From Aureibacillus halotolerans (lineage in GTDB: Bacteria > Bacillota > Bacilli > Bacillales > DSM-28697): 64,000 nucleotides of DNA. The notes below the pieces were generated by a model, which was not told the origin of the DNA, made no database searches, and saw nothing but the letters and a program-made list of their open reading frames with translations. The stretch is taken from assembly GCF_004363045.1 (NCBI RefSeq), contig NZ_SNYJ01000002.1, forward strand, positions 1 to 64,000, read 5' to 3'. A program made the translations under genes and the position numbers. This document shows, in pieces, positions 26,696 to 35,086 of this stretch (within the stretch, counting starts at the first letter, position 1; each line of letters opens with the position of its first letter).

Positions 26696-27964
26696 TCATT
26701 GAGAGTCACTCTTTAAGGCGTTTGTTCTAATTTGATTTAGTTGCTGTACATCAGGCATTGGTAAAGCCTTTTTTGTTACCTGATAGGTTTGTTTAAGTGC
26801 CAAAAGCCTGCGAACACTCTCATCAAGTCGTTCTTCTGTGACTTCTCCCTTTTTCACGGCTTGGAGAAGCTGCTTATATGACTCTTCAGCCGTGCTTTCG
26901 CCATGACAAATGAGGAGTAGGTCAGAACCTGCTTTAAATGCTAACAGAGCGGCATCTTTTGTAGAATAGTTGTCTTGAATGGCTCCCATGGTAAGGTCGT
27001 CAGTGACAATAACTCCTTCATACCCCATCTCATCCCGTAAAAGCTCTTGAATGGTAGCATAGGACAACGAGGACGGATACGTTTCATCAATTGCTGGAAC
27101 AAGCAAGTGGGCAACCATGAGTGCAGGCAATTTTGCTTGGATCGCTTTCTTGAAAGGTATCAGTTCCAAGTTGGATAGCTGCTCCATCGATTTCTGAACG
27201 ACAGGCAACTGCAGGTGAGAATCGACGGACGTATCTCCGTGACCAGGAAAATGCTTGCCAACAGAAATGACGTCAGCACTTTCGAGACCTTCAGCGAATG
27301 CCAATGCGTGTTCCGCTGCTTTCGTTGGGTTAGATTGAAATGAACGATCCCCGATTACAGGATTAGTAGGGTTGCTGTTCACATCTAAGATTGGAGCGAA
27401 ATCTAAATCAATGCCCAATTGGAGGAGTGTTTGGCCAGTGGCTTCGCCGATAGCAGTGGTTTTCGATAAAGGGCTATTGCCAAGCTCAGCTGCCGAAGGA
27501 AAATCAATAATTTCATCAGGCAATCGACTGACTGGTCCTCCTTCTTCATCAGTGCCAATCACTAGGGGAACAGGGGAGGTACTGTTTTCCTTAAGGGCAT
27601 TCGTTAATTGCGCAAGTTGGGGAACTGACGTTACGTTTCTTGAGAATAAGATGACGCCTCCAGCAGGAAACGATTTGAGCTGCTTCTCCATGGCGACATT
27701 GTAAGCAGTCCCATCGATACCGATCATAAAGACTTGGCCAACTTTTTCTTCGAGAGTCATCTCAGCCAATTGTTTTTCTATTTCAGATTGAAAAAAAGCA
27801 GGAGAGGGCATCGCGCGGTTCTCGGACGATGGCGAGGATATCAAAGGAGCGTTTTGCGCAGAACGAGTTGGGTTGTCGTTTCCACAGGCTGCAATCAGCA
27901 GGAGAAGTATACAGCAGAGGGAAAAGAGCGCTCCGTTTACGGAGCGCTTCATGTGTATGGTCAT
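26696..27964 (-). CDS. nagZ: Beta-N-acetylhexosaminidase lipoprotein (NagZ, GH3)
   Basis: GH3 glycosidase that removes N-acetylglucosamine from peptidoglycan fragments. The lipobox LLLIAAC puts it at the cell surface. FMIGIDGT, IGTDEEGGPVSRLP, DLDFAPILDVNSNP, the catalytic-site motif KHFPGHGDTSVDSH (His/Asp dyad typical of NagZ) and the nucleophile region VIVTDDLTMGAI are present. About 422 residues. B. subtilis NagZ has an extra C-terminal domain that is missing here. The ATG at 27964 overlaps the stop of ampS as TAATG, suggesting coupled translation; a TTG nine bases upstream is an alternative with a better-spaced AAGGATGG. Confidence 0.92.
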   Translation of the reverse strand: MTIHMKRSVNGALFSLCCILLLLIAACGNDNPTRSAQNAPLISSPSSENRAMPSPAFFQSEIEKQLAEMTLEEKVGQVFMIGIDGTAYNVAMEKQLKSFPAGGVILFSRNVTSVPQLAQLTNALKENSTSPVPLVIGTDEEGGPVSRLPDEIIDFPSAAELGNSPLSKTTAIGEATGQTLLQLGIDLDFAPILDVNSNPTNPVIGDRSFQSNPTKAAEHALAFAEGLESADVISVGKHFPGHGDTSVDSHLQLPVVQKSMEQLSNLELIPFKKAIQAKLPALMVAHLLVPAIDETYPSSLSYATIQELLRDEMGYEGVIVTDDLTMGAIQDNYSTKDAALLAFKAGSDLLLICHGESTAEESYKQLLQAVKKGEVTEERLDESVRRLLALKQTYQVTKKALPMPDVQQLNQIRTNALKSDSQ

Positions 27965-29193
27965 TATGCCCAATTTCCATCCTTAAAGATTGGAACGATG
28001 GTGCCGTCTTCTTTCTTCCCATCAATTTGAAGTTGAGCGGAGCCCATCATAAAATCGACATGAGTAAGACTAGTGTTTGCTCCGTTGGCTTTTAGCTCAT
28101 CCTTCGTCATTTTGGTTCCACCCTCGATTGTAAAGGGATATGCTGTGCCTAGAGCAAGATGACAAGATGCATTCTCATCAAACAATGTATTGTAAAAGAC
28201 AATATTTGATTGTGAAATAGGGGATTGATGAGGCACTAAAGCAACTTCACCGAGGTGACGCGCACCTTCATCTGTCTCTAAAAGCTCTTGTAATGTATCT
28301 AATCCATGTTCTGCCTTCACGTCGATCACTTTGCCGTTTTCAAATGTAAAGGAGAAGTTTTCAATAAGAGTGCCACCATAATGTAATGGTTTTGTGCTTG
28401 AAACAGTCCCGTTGACACCATCTCGCTTAGGCATTGTAAACACTTCTTCTGTCGGCATGTTTGGCATAAAAGCATGCCCTTTTTCATTCGTCGATGCTGC
28501 AGATAACCAACGGTGTCCCTTTGGAAGCTCTAACGTTAAGTCTGTGCCAGGGCCTTTATACAACAGAGCTTCAAACCGATGTTCATTTAAGAAGGCAGCC
28601 TTCTCCTGCAATTTCTCATTATGAGTAGCCCAAGCAGCTACAGGGTCGCTTTCATTAAGACGGTTCACTTGAAAAATTTGCTCCCATAGCTTGTCAATCG
28701 CTTCTGCTTCACCCATACCAGGGAAAACCTTTTCGGCCCACTCAGGTGTTGGTGCCGCCACAATAGACCAGCTGACAACATCGTTCATGCGGTAGTCAGT
28801 ATATTTTTGCAGTGCAGTAGAGGATGCTTTGCGTGCACGTGCCACTTTTTTAGAATCGATCCCTTTAAGAAGCTCAGGATTTGGTGCGGCGATATTCATA
28901 AATGCTGCACCTTCCTCAGCCAATTGCTCGTAGGAACGCGCCTTCCAAACAGGAAATTCATCAAGTGCTTCATCTGGCGCATATTGAAGCCTCGTTAACA
29001 CTAAGCCGTCGTCACTCCAGTCAACGTGCACATGCTTCGCCCCTGCAAGATAGGCTTGTTTAACAATTTCCCTCACAAATGGAATGACCTGCGTACTAGC
29101 ATTCACAACTAACGTTTGCCCTTGTTGTATGTTGATCCCCGTTTTAACTGCTAGCTCCGCGTACTGAGTTAGTTTTTCTTGAGATATTGACAT
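27964..29193 (-). CDS. ampS: Aminopeptidase AmpS, M29 family
   Basis: 409-residue metallo-aminopeptidase of the thermophilic aminopeptidase T family. LTQYAELAVKTGINIQQGQTLVV at the N-terminus, and the metal-binding region VFTMPKRDGVNGTVSSTKPL followed by EVALVPHQSPISQSNIVFYNTLFDENASCHLALGTAYP are diagnostic, as is THVDFMMGSAQLQIDG near the C-terminus. Cytoplasmic. AAAGGAG precedes the ATG. It overlaps nagZ in a two-gene operon; together they may process muropeptides, though AmpS has broad peptide specificity. Confidence 0.94.
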   Translation of the reverse strand: MSISQEKLTQYAELAVKTGINIQQGQTLVVNASTQVIPFVREIVKQAYLAGAKHVHVDWSDDGLVLTRLQYAPDEALDEFPVWKARSYEQLAEEGAAFMNIAAPNPELLKGIDSKKVARARKASSTALQKYTDYRMNDVVSWSIVAAPTPEWAEKVFPGMGEAEAIDKLWEQIFQVNRLNESDPVAAWATHNEKLQEKAAFLNEHRFEALLYKGPGTDLTLELPKGHRWLSAASTNEKGHAFMPNMPTEEVFTMPKRDGVNGTVSSTKPLHYGGTLIENFSFTFENGKVIDVKAEHGLDTLQELLETDEGARHLGEVALVPHQSPISQSNIVFYNTLFDENASCHLALGTAYPFTIEGGTKMTKDELKANGANTSLTHVDFMMGSAQLQIDGKKEDGTIVPIFKDGNWA

Positions 29194-29345
29194 TGTATTT
29201 CTCCTTTCAAATCGCCTCTTACTCTTTATGTAAAGGCTCCTTATCCGTATAATATCACACTATCGAAAAAACTTGGCTTTCAATGTCCCTAGTTGAGCCC
29301 CCGCTTTCGTTTTACATGTACAACTAACAAAGGAGGTGAATTCGA

Positions 29346-29570
29346 ATGGCACAAGCAGTATTAAAAGAGTCACAGCTGGAGCTGGTCATCGATGACGGCA
29401 TTGATGAAAAAGGCGAAACGGTTTTTTCATCAAAGCGCTATAACTCAGTAAACCCTGAAGTTAGCGACGATGTCCTCTTTCAGGCAGGGCAATATCTGAG
29501 CTCCCTCACGTCTGAAGAGATCGTGTCTATCCAGCGGAACAATGATCTAGATTTGCTTCCAGACGCATAA
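29346..29570 (+). CDS. DUF1659 family small protein
   Basis: 74 residues: AVLKESQLELVIDDGIDEKGETVFSSKRYNSV then a C-terminal alpha-helical part ending QRNNDLDLLPDA. This matches the DUF1659 pattern known in Bacilli, where it is commonly next to a DUF2922 gene, as here. AAAGGAGGTG precedes the ATG with perfect Shine-Dalgarno complementarity, suggesting strong translation. Function unknown; no signal peptide or membrane helix. Confidence 0.85.
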   Translation: MAQAVLKESQLELVIDDGIDEKGETVFSSKRYNSVNPEVSDDVLFQAGQYLSSLTSEEIVSIQRNNDLDLLPDA

Positions 29571-29601
29571 AAAACACAATCTGGCAGAAAGGAGGGGTAT
29601 C

Positions 29602-29820
29602 ATGAGCAAGCAGCTCGAACTGAAATTTACGAACACAAGTGGCACGACGAATACGATCAGCATTGAAGAGCCTGTTGAGCCTGTTGATGCAGCAGCCATT
29701 CATGAGGCGATGACGTATTTCGTAACAAATGATGTATTTCACACATCAGGTGGTTCGTTTGTGGCGATAAAAGAAGCAAGAATTGTTGAACGAACTGTTG
29801 AAGAGATCGAACTTCCTTAA
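29602..29820 (+). CDS. DUF2922 family small protein
   Basis: 72 residues: KQLELKFTNTSGTTNTISIEEPVEPVDAAAIHEAMTYFV..., typical of DUF2922. It starts 31 bases after the DUF1659 stop with AAAGGAGGGG as RBS, so the two form an operon. Both are soluble and acidic with similar length; a complex is conceivable. Function unknown. Confidence 0.87.
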   Translation: MSKQLELKFTNTSGTTNTISIEEPVEPVDAAAIHEAMTYFVTNDVFHTSGGSFVAIKEARIVERTVEEIELP

Positions 29821-29830
29821 ATGAATTTTC

Positions 29831-29867
29831 TGAGGGCATGCGCCGATTCAATTGGTGCATACCCTCA
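29831..29867 (+). terminator. Hairpin after DUF1659-DUF2922 operon
   Basis: TGAGGGCATGCGCC and GGTGCATACCCTCA form a 14-position stem with one mismatch and one wobble. No T run follows, because a family-B repeat abuts it, so termination may be inefficient. Confidence 0.5.
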
Positions 29868-30060
29868 GACTGATGAGAAACGCTCGCTTTCGTTGTTGCT
29901 TTGTCTTGTCCGGTGCTCATTGCCCTTATGGCAACTCCGCGCCTGCCAAGCCTTCGCGCCTCGAAAGACAAACGTTTTCATTCAGCCTGAGGTTGTTTGA
30001 TGAGAAACGCTCGCTTCCGTCGTTGCTTCGCCTTGTTCGGTGCTCATTGCCGGGTTGCAA
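29866..30060 (-). repeat. Family-B repeat, one full 124-bp copy and one partial
   Basis: 29866-29989 is a complete copy in reverse orientation, from CAGACTGATGAGAAACGC to CGTTTTCATTCAGCCTG. A second partial copy (about 29994-30060) repeats GATGAGAAACGCTCGCTTCC...GGTGCTCATTGCC. Together they fill the gap between DUF2922 and the lipoprotein gene. Confidence 0.8.
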
Positions 30061-30073
30061 ATTAGAAACACCA

Positions 30074-30553
30074 TTAATCATTTTCTTGATAAAGATATGT
30101 AGTATGCTCCCCGTCGGCAAAATAAATATCGAGAGATACCATGCTTGCTTGCCGAATTAAAAACACATTCATAATTTGATGGAGAGCTTCATCCTTCTCC
30201 ATGGTATGTGTGATTCCGGTTGTGATAAATAGTGGCAAAAGCTGGTCGACAGCATCCTCGCCTATGAGCTTCGTATCCTTTCGTTGATCGTGAATTATCG
30301 CTTCATTTTTGTGCATATGATCATACATCACGCTGTATTTCTTGCCATTTTCAAACACAGCAGTTAGGTAAAAAGCAGTAAACGGTGAAGCACTTTGCTC
30401 TGAAAGATTTGGTTCTTTATTTACGGCATCATCGTTTTCAATGGAAGAAAAGGATATCTCTGAAGGAGTGGGTGAATCAATATCCTGTTCTTTAACCCCA
30501 CAGGAAAGCAACAATAAAAGACAAACGCACCACTGAAAACGGAGAGATTTCAT
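30074..30553 (-). CDS. Lipoprotein, YusW-like
   Basis: 159 residues. Signal with lipobox LLLLSCG (Cys18) followed by a low-complexity acidic linker (to about 58). The C-terminal domain has two similar beta segments, FYLTAVFENGKKYSVMYD and SLDIYFADGEHTTYLYQ, around a helical region with EDAVDQLLPLF. This recalls the YusW-like family, but I am not certain. It ends next to a family-B repeat. Function unknown. Confidence 0.65.
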   Translation of the reverse strand: MKSLRFQWCVCLLLLLSCGVKEQDIDSPTPSEISFSSIENDDAVNKEPNLSEQSASPFTAFYLTAVFENGKKYSVMYDHMHKNEAIIHDQRKDTKLIGEDAVDQLLPLFITTGITHTMEKDEALHQIMNVFLIRQASMVSLDIYFADGEHTTYLYQEND

Positions 30554-31028
30554 TCAGTGCACACCTACTTTTCTTATTACTCTTTCCAAAGAAACCACAT
30601 TTTATGAGCAAAGGGACAGCGGGATCTTTTTCAATCCAAGAAACGTTTGCTATTTGTTCAGTTAACTCCCCAAACAGCTAGGGGAAGAGTCACACTAAAA
30701 GAGAAAAATCCCTCGCATAGCTCAGATAAGCGAGCATTGACCTATGCGCAACATGAAAGAGGGGTCAGCAAAATGAAATGCGATGACAATTCGCTATGGT
30801 GAGATTTTGTTAACAGAACTATTTTTTGCGTTAGAAATTATAGATCGGTATACCATTCTGTATTTTCTTTTGTAAATAAATTAAGAAAGCGCTTTGATAT
30901 GTAGATATCAATAGAATAATATGTTATTTATTTGTAATTATGTAATTTAATTCACTTGGTTTTTTGTGTTTATATACCATTACGCCTTGTTGCTTCGGGA
31001 ATCGAAAGTTTTGAAAACGTTTTATAAA
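30554..31028. other. AT-rich gap between lipoprotein and sugar ABC operon
   Basis: No credible gene. The right half is strongly AT-rich. TTTGAAAACGTTTTAT (about 31010-31025) is a near-palindrome resembling a LacI-family operator and sits just upstream of the -35 element of the sugar operon, in addition to the better cre downstream. Confidence 0.5.
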
Positions 31029-31057
31029 TTGACAATATAAATGGTTTTAGATAAAAT
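31029..31057 (+). promoter_or_regulatory. Sigma-A promoter of sugar ABC operon
   Basis: TTGACA (31029-31034), 17-base spacer, TAAAAT (31052-31057): a perfect -35 and a -10 with one mismatch. The start codon is 57 bases downstream. Confidence 0.75.
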
Positions 31058-31068
31058 AATAATTAGAT

Positions 31069-31084
31069 ATGAAAGCGTTTTCAA
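31069..31084 (+). promoter_or_regulatory. cre (CcpA) site overlapping sugar operon start
   Basis: ATGAAAGCGTTTTCAA matches the cre consensus WTGNAANCGNWNNCA fully. It lies just downstream of the predicted -10, about +5 to +20, where bound CcpA (or a dedicated LacI-family repressor) would block transcription. Confidence 0.8.
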
Positions 31085-31113
31085 AAAATGCGATATACGA
31101 GGAGGATTTCATC

Positions 31114-32364
31114 ATGAAGACGTTCCGTGTTGTCATGTGTTTGATTTCTTTAGTACTCCTATTAGCAGGTTGTGGTACTGCTTCCAGCCAGGCAGGTGAA
31201 AAGGAGCATATCACACTTTGGTACTGGAACAGGGGGCTAGACGATAGCCTCGTGGAACAGATTGAAACGCAGTTTCCGAATGTCGAGCTGGAAGCACAAA
31301 AGATTGGTGGGGATTTTCGAATCAAGCTACAGACAACGCTCGTTGGGAATTCAGGTGGGCCTGATATTGTAATGCTGAACGATTGGATAGCGCAATATTT
31401 ACCATACAATGAACATTTCGCTAATTTGTATGATTATGGGGCAGAATCCATCCAAGATGACTACTTGGATTGGAAATGGAATCTAGCAGAAGTTAATGAT
31501 GGCGAAAAGCTTATCGCCTTGCCAGTAGATACAGGACCAACGGCTCTCTTTTATCGAAAGGACTTATTTGAACAGGCGGGGCTGCCGACAGAACCCGAAG
31601 AGGTGGCGTCACAGTTACAAACCTGGGATCAGTATATTGAAGCAGGTAAAAAACTTAAGGAATCAACAGGCGTCTATATGGTGGATAGCATTCTATCAAT
31701 CTACAGAATGGCGATTGCTCAAAGCCCAAAGAAGTTTTTTTCTGAAGACGATGAATATATTGGAGACCAAGACCATATGAAACAAATTTGGGATACGGCT
31801 GTTAAGGCAGCGGAGACCGGGATTGCACCAGGAATTCAGGATGGAACAACCGATTGGAATGCGGCTTATAACAATAGTCAAATTGCAACAGTTCCAAATG
31901 CAGTATGGGGCAAAAAGATTCTCGAGGATGCTGCTCCTAACACGAGTGGTCAATGGAGAGTTGCAGAAGCGCCCGGCGGAGCCGGAAACAGAGGGGGTTC
32001 ATTTTTAAGTGTACTGGAGAGTTCAGAGCATAAGCAGACATCCTATGACATTATTGCATGGCTTATGTCACCTGAAAACCAAATAACCGCTTACCAAAAC
32101 TACAATTTGTTTCCCTCTGCTATAGATGCGTTGGAAAGCAGTGAATTGTCTTCAGAGGAAGAATTTTATGGTGGGCAAAACACTACGAAAACCTTTGTTG
32201 ATGTAGCTAAGGATGTACCAGAAACGTATTTTGGTGAATTTCACTCAATGGTGAACGGCATTTTTGAGGCTGAGCTTCGCTTGGTGGAAACACGTGGAAA
32301 AGACCCAGAACAGGCATGGAACGACATCCAAGTCCAAGTCAAACGCGAATTATCAAGACGTTAG
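31114..32364 (+). CDS. Sugar ABC transporter substrate-binding lipoprotein
   Basis: 416 residues. Lipobox LLLAGCG (Cys20), then an extracellular solute-binding protein family 1 fold: ITLWYWNRGLDDSLVEQIETQFPNVEL, GGPDIVMLNDWIAQYLPY, and ALPVDTGPTALFYRKDLFEQAG. Binds an unknown sugar or oligosaccharide. The ATG at 31114 follows ACGAGGAGG; the longer upstream frame starts inside the cre site and is not real. First gene of a three-gene importer operon under cre control. Confidence 0.93.
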   Translation: MKTFRVVMCLISLVLLLAGCGTASSQAGEKEHITLWYWNRGLDDSLVEQIETQFPNVELEAQKIGGDFRIKLQTTLVGNSGGPDIVMLNDWIAQYLPYNEHFANLYDYGAESIQDDYLDWKWNLAEVNDGEKLIALPVDTGPTALFYRKDLFEQAGLPTEPEEVASQLQTWDQYIEAGKKLKESTGVYMVDSILSIYRMAIAQSPKKFFSEDDEYIGDQDHMKQIWDTAVKAAETGIAPGIQDGTTDWNAAYNNSQIATVPNAVWGKKILEDAAPNTSGQWRVAEAPGGAGNRGGSFLSVLESSEHKQTSYDIIAWLMSPENQITAYQNYNLFPSAIDALESSELSSEEEFYGGQNTTKTFVDVAKDVPETYFGEFHSMVNGIFEAELRLVETRGKDPEQAWNDIQVQVKRELSRR

Positions 32365-32379
32365 GAGGGAGCAGACATA

Positions 32380-33318
32380 ATGAAAAACGATACGGCAAGT
32401 GCGCCAAAGCAACTCGTTACCAATGAGGTATCAAAGTCTTCAAAGCTTTGGAAGGAAATCAGGAAAAACAAGATTCTCTACTTGTTCATTTCCCCTTTTT
32501 ACATCCTTTTTCTTGCATTTGGGGTATTTCCCATACTGTATTCCATCTTTCTCTCATTTCAGTCGTGGAACGGCCTTGGTGACATTAAGTTCGTAGGGCT
32601 CGCTCAATTTCAATACATGCTTACTGAGCCTGTGTTTTGGACAGCTTTAGGGAACACATTCGCCATCTGGTTTATTTCCAGTGTGCCAATGCTGTTGTTC
32701 GCCATGATCATTGCTGTGATGCTTAACGTTCCGCTACTGAGATTTCGCGGAGTTTACCGCACGCTGTTTTTTGTGACAAATGTAACGTCAATCGTGGCCG
32801 TAGCAATTATCTTCCAGTCCATTTTTAATAATGAATACGGTCTATTGAATTATTTTATTTCATTGTTTGGTGTGGATCCAGTCGCATGGATCAATAACAG
32901 TACGCTTGTGAAATTTGTTTTAGGTTCGATGGTAGTTTGGAGGTTTACAGGCTACAATGCGATTATTTATCTCGCTGGACTGCAAAGTGTACCACAAGCC
33001 ATGTATGAAGCTGCAAAGATTGATGGTGCGTCTCCCATTCAGACATTTTTCAAAATCACCATTCCTATTATGAAACCAGTGATCCTGTTCACGATTATCA
33101 TGACCACCATTGGTTCAATGCAATTGTTTACAGAACCACAGATACTGTTAGGTGATGATGGAGGTATTGGAAGCAGTGGTCTTACTCTATCCCTTTATAT
33201 GTACAATGAAGCTTTTTTACAAAGTCAGTTTGGATATGCTGCAGCCGTTTCATGGGCATTGTTTATTCTAATAGGTGGATTTTCATTGATTAACTGGAAA
33301 TTCGTTAACCGGTTATAG
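32380..33318 (+). CDS. Sugar ABC transporter permease (MalF/UgpA type)
   Basis: 312 residues with six main membrane segments. The EAA loop MYEAAKIDGASPIQTFFKITIP, which contacts the ATPase, is clear (about 209-230). The N-terminal cytoplasmic part of about 30 residues is followed by KILYLFISPFYILFLAFGVFPILYS. Starts 15 bases after the binding-protein gene with AGGAGGGAG. Confidence 0.93.
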   Translation: MKNDTASAPKQLVTNEVSKSSKLWKEIRKNKILYLFISPFYILFLAFGVFPILYSIFLSFQSWNGLGDIKFVGLAQFQYMLTEPVFWTALGNTFAIWFISSVPMLLFAMIIAVMLNVPLLRFRGVYRTLFFVTNVTSIVAVAIIFQSIFNNEYGLLNYFISLFGVDPVAWINNSTLVKFVLGSMVVWRFTGYNAIIYLAGLQSVPQAMYEAAKIDGASPIQTFFKITIPIMKPVILFTIIMTTIGSMQLFTEPQILLGDDGGIGSSGLTLSLYMYNEAFLQSQFGYAAAVSWALFILIGGFSLINWKFVNRL

Positions 33319-33333
33319 AAAGGGGAAATTACA

Positions 33334-34158
33334 ATGAGCTCTCTGCAATCAAAAATACTGCTTCATACAGGATTACTGATTGGTGTTTTTCTTTCTGTAT
33401 TTCCGTTCTATTGGTTGGCGGTAATGTCGACCAGTAGTTCGAGTGAGATTCTTGCCTTTCCACCGAATTTATTTTTTGGCGACCAACTCATCATTAATGT
33501 GCAAAATGTCTTTGCAAGCATTAATTTCTTCCAAGCAACCGGGAATACGATATTCGTTGCTGTCATTACGACGGTAGGTACGCTGTTCTTTTGCTCTTTG
33601 GCTGGCTTTACATTTGCTAAATTTCAGTTTCCCGGAAAAACGTTTTTGTTTGTATCATTGCTTGCCACAATGATGATTCCATCCCAATTGAGTTTTGTTC
33701 CACAATTTCTTATCATGGCTTCAATTGGCTGGGTCAATACGTTTCAGGCACTTATCGTTCCTGGACTTGCAGGTGCGTTTGGGATCTTTTGGATCAAGCA
33801 GTATTGTGAGGAATCGGTGCCTGATGAACTAATGGATGCGGGGCGTTTAGATGGTTGTGGGCAGTTTCGTTTGTATTACCATGTGGCCTTGCCAATTCTC
33901 CGTCCTGCCATGGCTTTCCTTGGTATCTTCACATTTGTTGGCATTTGGAACGACTATCTCTGGCCACTTGTTGTATTAAATGACTCTAGTAAATTTACAC
34001 TGCAAGTCATGCTCGCACAGTTAAATGGGATCTACAACACAGACTACGGCATGGTAATGGCAGGTACGCTATTAGCCACAATTCCACTCATCGCTCTTTT
34101 CGCTATCTTCAGCCGTCAGTTCATCTCAGGAATTGCTGATGGAGCGATTAAAGGATAA
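33334..34158 (+). CDS. Sugar ABC transporter permease (MalG/UgpE type)
   Basis: 274 residues, six membrane segments, EAA loop ELMDAGRLDGCGQFRLYYHVALPIL. Starts 15 bases after the first permease gene with AAAGGGG. No ATPase gene follows, so a shared ATPase of the MsmX type elsewhere is expected. No glycosidase follows either: 60 bases after the stop comes TAGGAG with a TTG codon that leads straight into a repeat array. Confidence 0.93.
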   Translation: MSSLQSKILLHTGLLIGVFLSVFPFYWLAVMSTSSSSEILAFPPNLFFGDQLIINVQNVFASINFFQATGNTIFVAVITTVGTLFFCSLAGFTFAKFQFPGKTFLFVSLLATMMIPSQLSFVPQFLIMASIGWVNTFQALIVPGLAGAFGIFWIKQYCEESVPDELMDAGRLDGCGQFRLYYHVALPILRPAMAFLGIFTFVGIWNDYLWPLVVLNDSSKFTLQVMLAQLNGIYNTDYGMVMAGTLLATIPLIALFAIFSRQFISGIADGAIKG

Positions 34159-34223
34159 TAAAACATTAAACAATCCGCAGACGTAATTAAAACGCTTGTA
34201 TTATCTAGGAGTTAAAGCTTGAA

Positions 34224-34671
34224 AGGCGCGGAGTTGCCACATGGGCAATGAGCACCGCACAAGGCAAAACAACGAAGAAAGCGAGCGTTTCTCGAAAAAC
34301 CCAAGGCGCAATGAAAACGTTTGTCTTTCGAGGCGCGAAGGCTTGGGAGGCGCGGAGTTGCCATAAGGGCAATGAGAACTGGACAAGGCAAAGCAACGAA
34401 GAAAGCGAGCGTTTCTCATAAGCCGTAGGCGCAATGAAAGCGTTTGTCTGTCGAGGCGCGAAGGCTTGGGAGGCGCGGAGTTGCCATAAGGGCAATGAGC
34501 ACCGCACAAGGCAAAGCAACGAAGAAAGCGAGCGTTTCTCATAAGCCGTAGGCGCAATGAAAACGTTTGTCTGTCGAGGCGCGAAGGCTTGGGAGGCGCG
34601 GAGTTGCCACATGGGCAATGAGCACCGCACAAGGCAAAGCAACGAAGAAAGCGAGCGTTTCTCATAAGCCG
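34224..34671 (+). repeat. Tandem array of family-B repeat, 123-124 bp period
   Basis: Units begin at 34224, 34348, 34471 and 34594 with AGGCGCGGAGTTGCCA; the first three are complete and the last ends at about 34671. Units differ at only a few positions, such as CACATGGG versus CATAAGGG. Each carries TTGCC...GGGCAA hairpin bases and the GAAAGCGAGCGTTTCTC core. Long reading frames on the minus strand here are repeat translations with no RBS support. Confidence 0.9.
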
Positions 34672-34673
34672 AA

Positions 34674-34706
34674 AAACAGGATGCCGGTCGTGGCATCCTG
34701 TTTGTT
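34674..34706. terminator. Strong hairpin after the family-B array
   Basis: AAACAGGATGCC-GGTCGT-GGCATCCTGTTT, a 12-bp stem, followed by GTTGTG. It may end transcription of the sugar operon after the repeats, although the T run is poor. Confidence 0.5.
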
Positions 34707-34748
34707 GTGAAGCCGAGGGTTCGTCGCAGGTAAGGAAAATCAGCACGC

Positions 34749-34857
34749 TGTCTTTCACAGACACCCCCAGGATCGGCATTGCCGAATGGTCGTTAACACA
34801 CGATGCGCATTCTCAGTGGGTAACAAACGCTTTTGAATTGTCCTTCACAGACACCCC
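34749..34857. repeat. Short 19-bp direct repeat pair
   Basis: TGTCTTTCACAGACACCCC at 34749-34767 and TGTCCTTCACAGACACCCC at 34839-34857 differ by one base and lie 90 bp apart. Each contains TGTC...GACA as a small dyad. The rest of the 34710-35086 gap shows no gene. Confidence 0.6.
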
Positions 34858-35086
34858 TTTTCATGAGAGGATAAAGCATACGCTTTGCCTTCAATGTTGG
34901 GTCTGCTACGATTCGTTCCTCGCTTCCCCTATACTATGTGCATTTGGTGAAGTTTCTATACGTCAAATGGATGCGTAGTATCTACATTTGGAAGAGAATA
35001 CCCAAGGGTAGTTAGTCAAATGATGAATAGTTTAGCTTTTCTATGGTAGGATGAGTAAAAGAAATGTAAGCAGAAAGGGACATACG

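Noticed and set aside
34224-34671. CRISPR array
   Set aside because: Units are contiguous 123-124 bp near-identical copies without unique spacers, and no cas gene is present.
34201-34779. Two long overlapping minus-strand frames (192 and 163 residues) with internal peptide repeats
   Set aside because: They are translations of the tandem family-B repeat. There is no RBS, two frames are equally open, and the same peptides appear wherever the repeat occurs.
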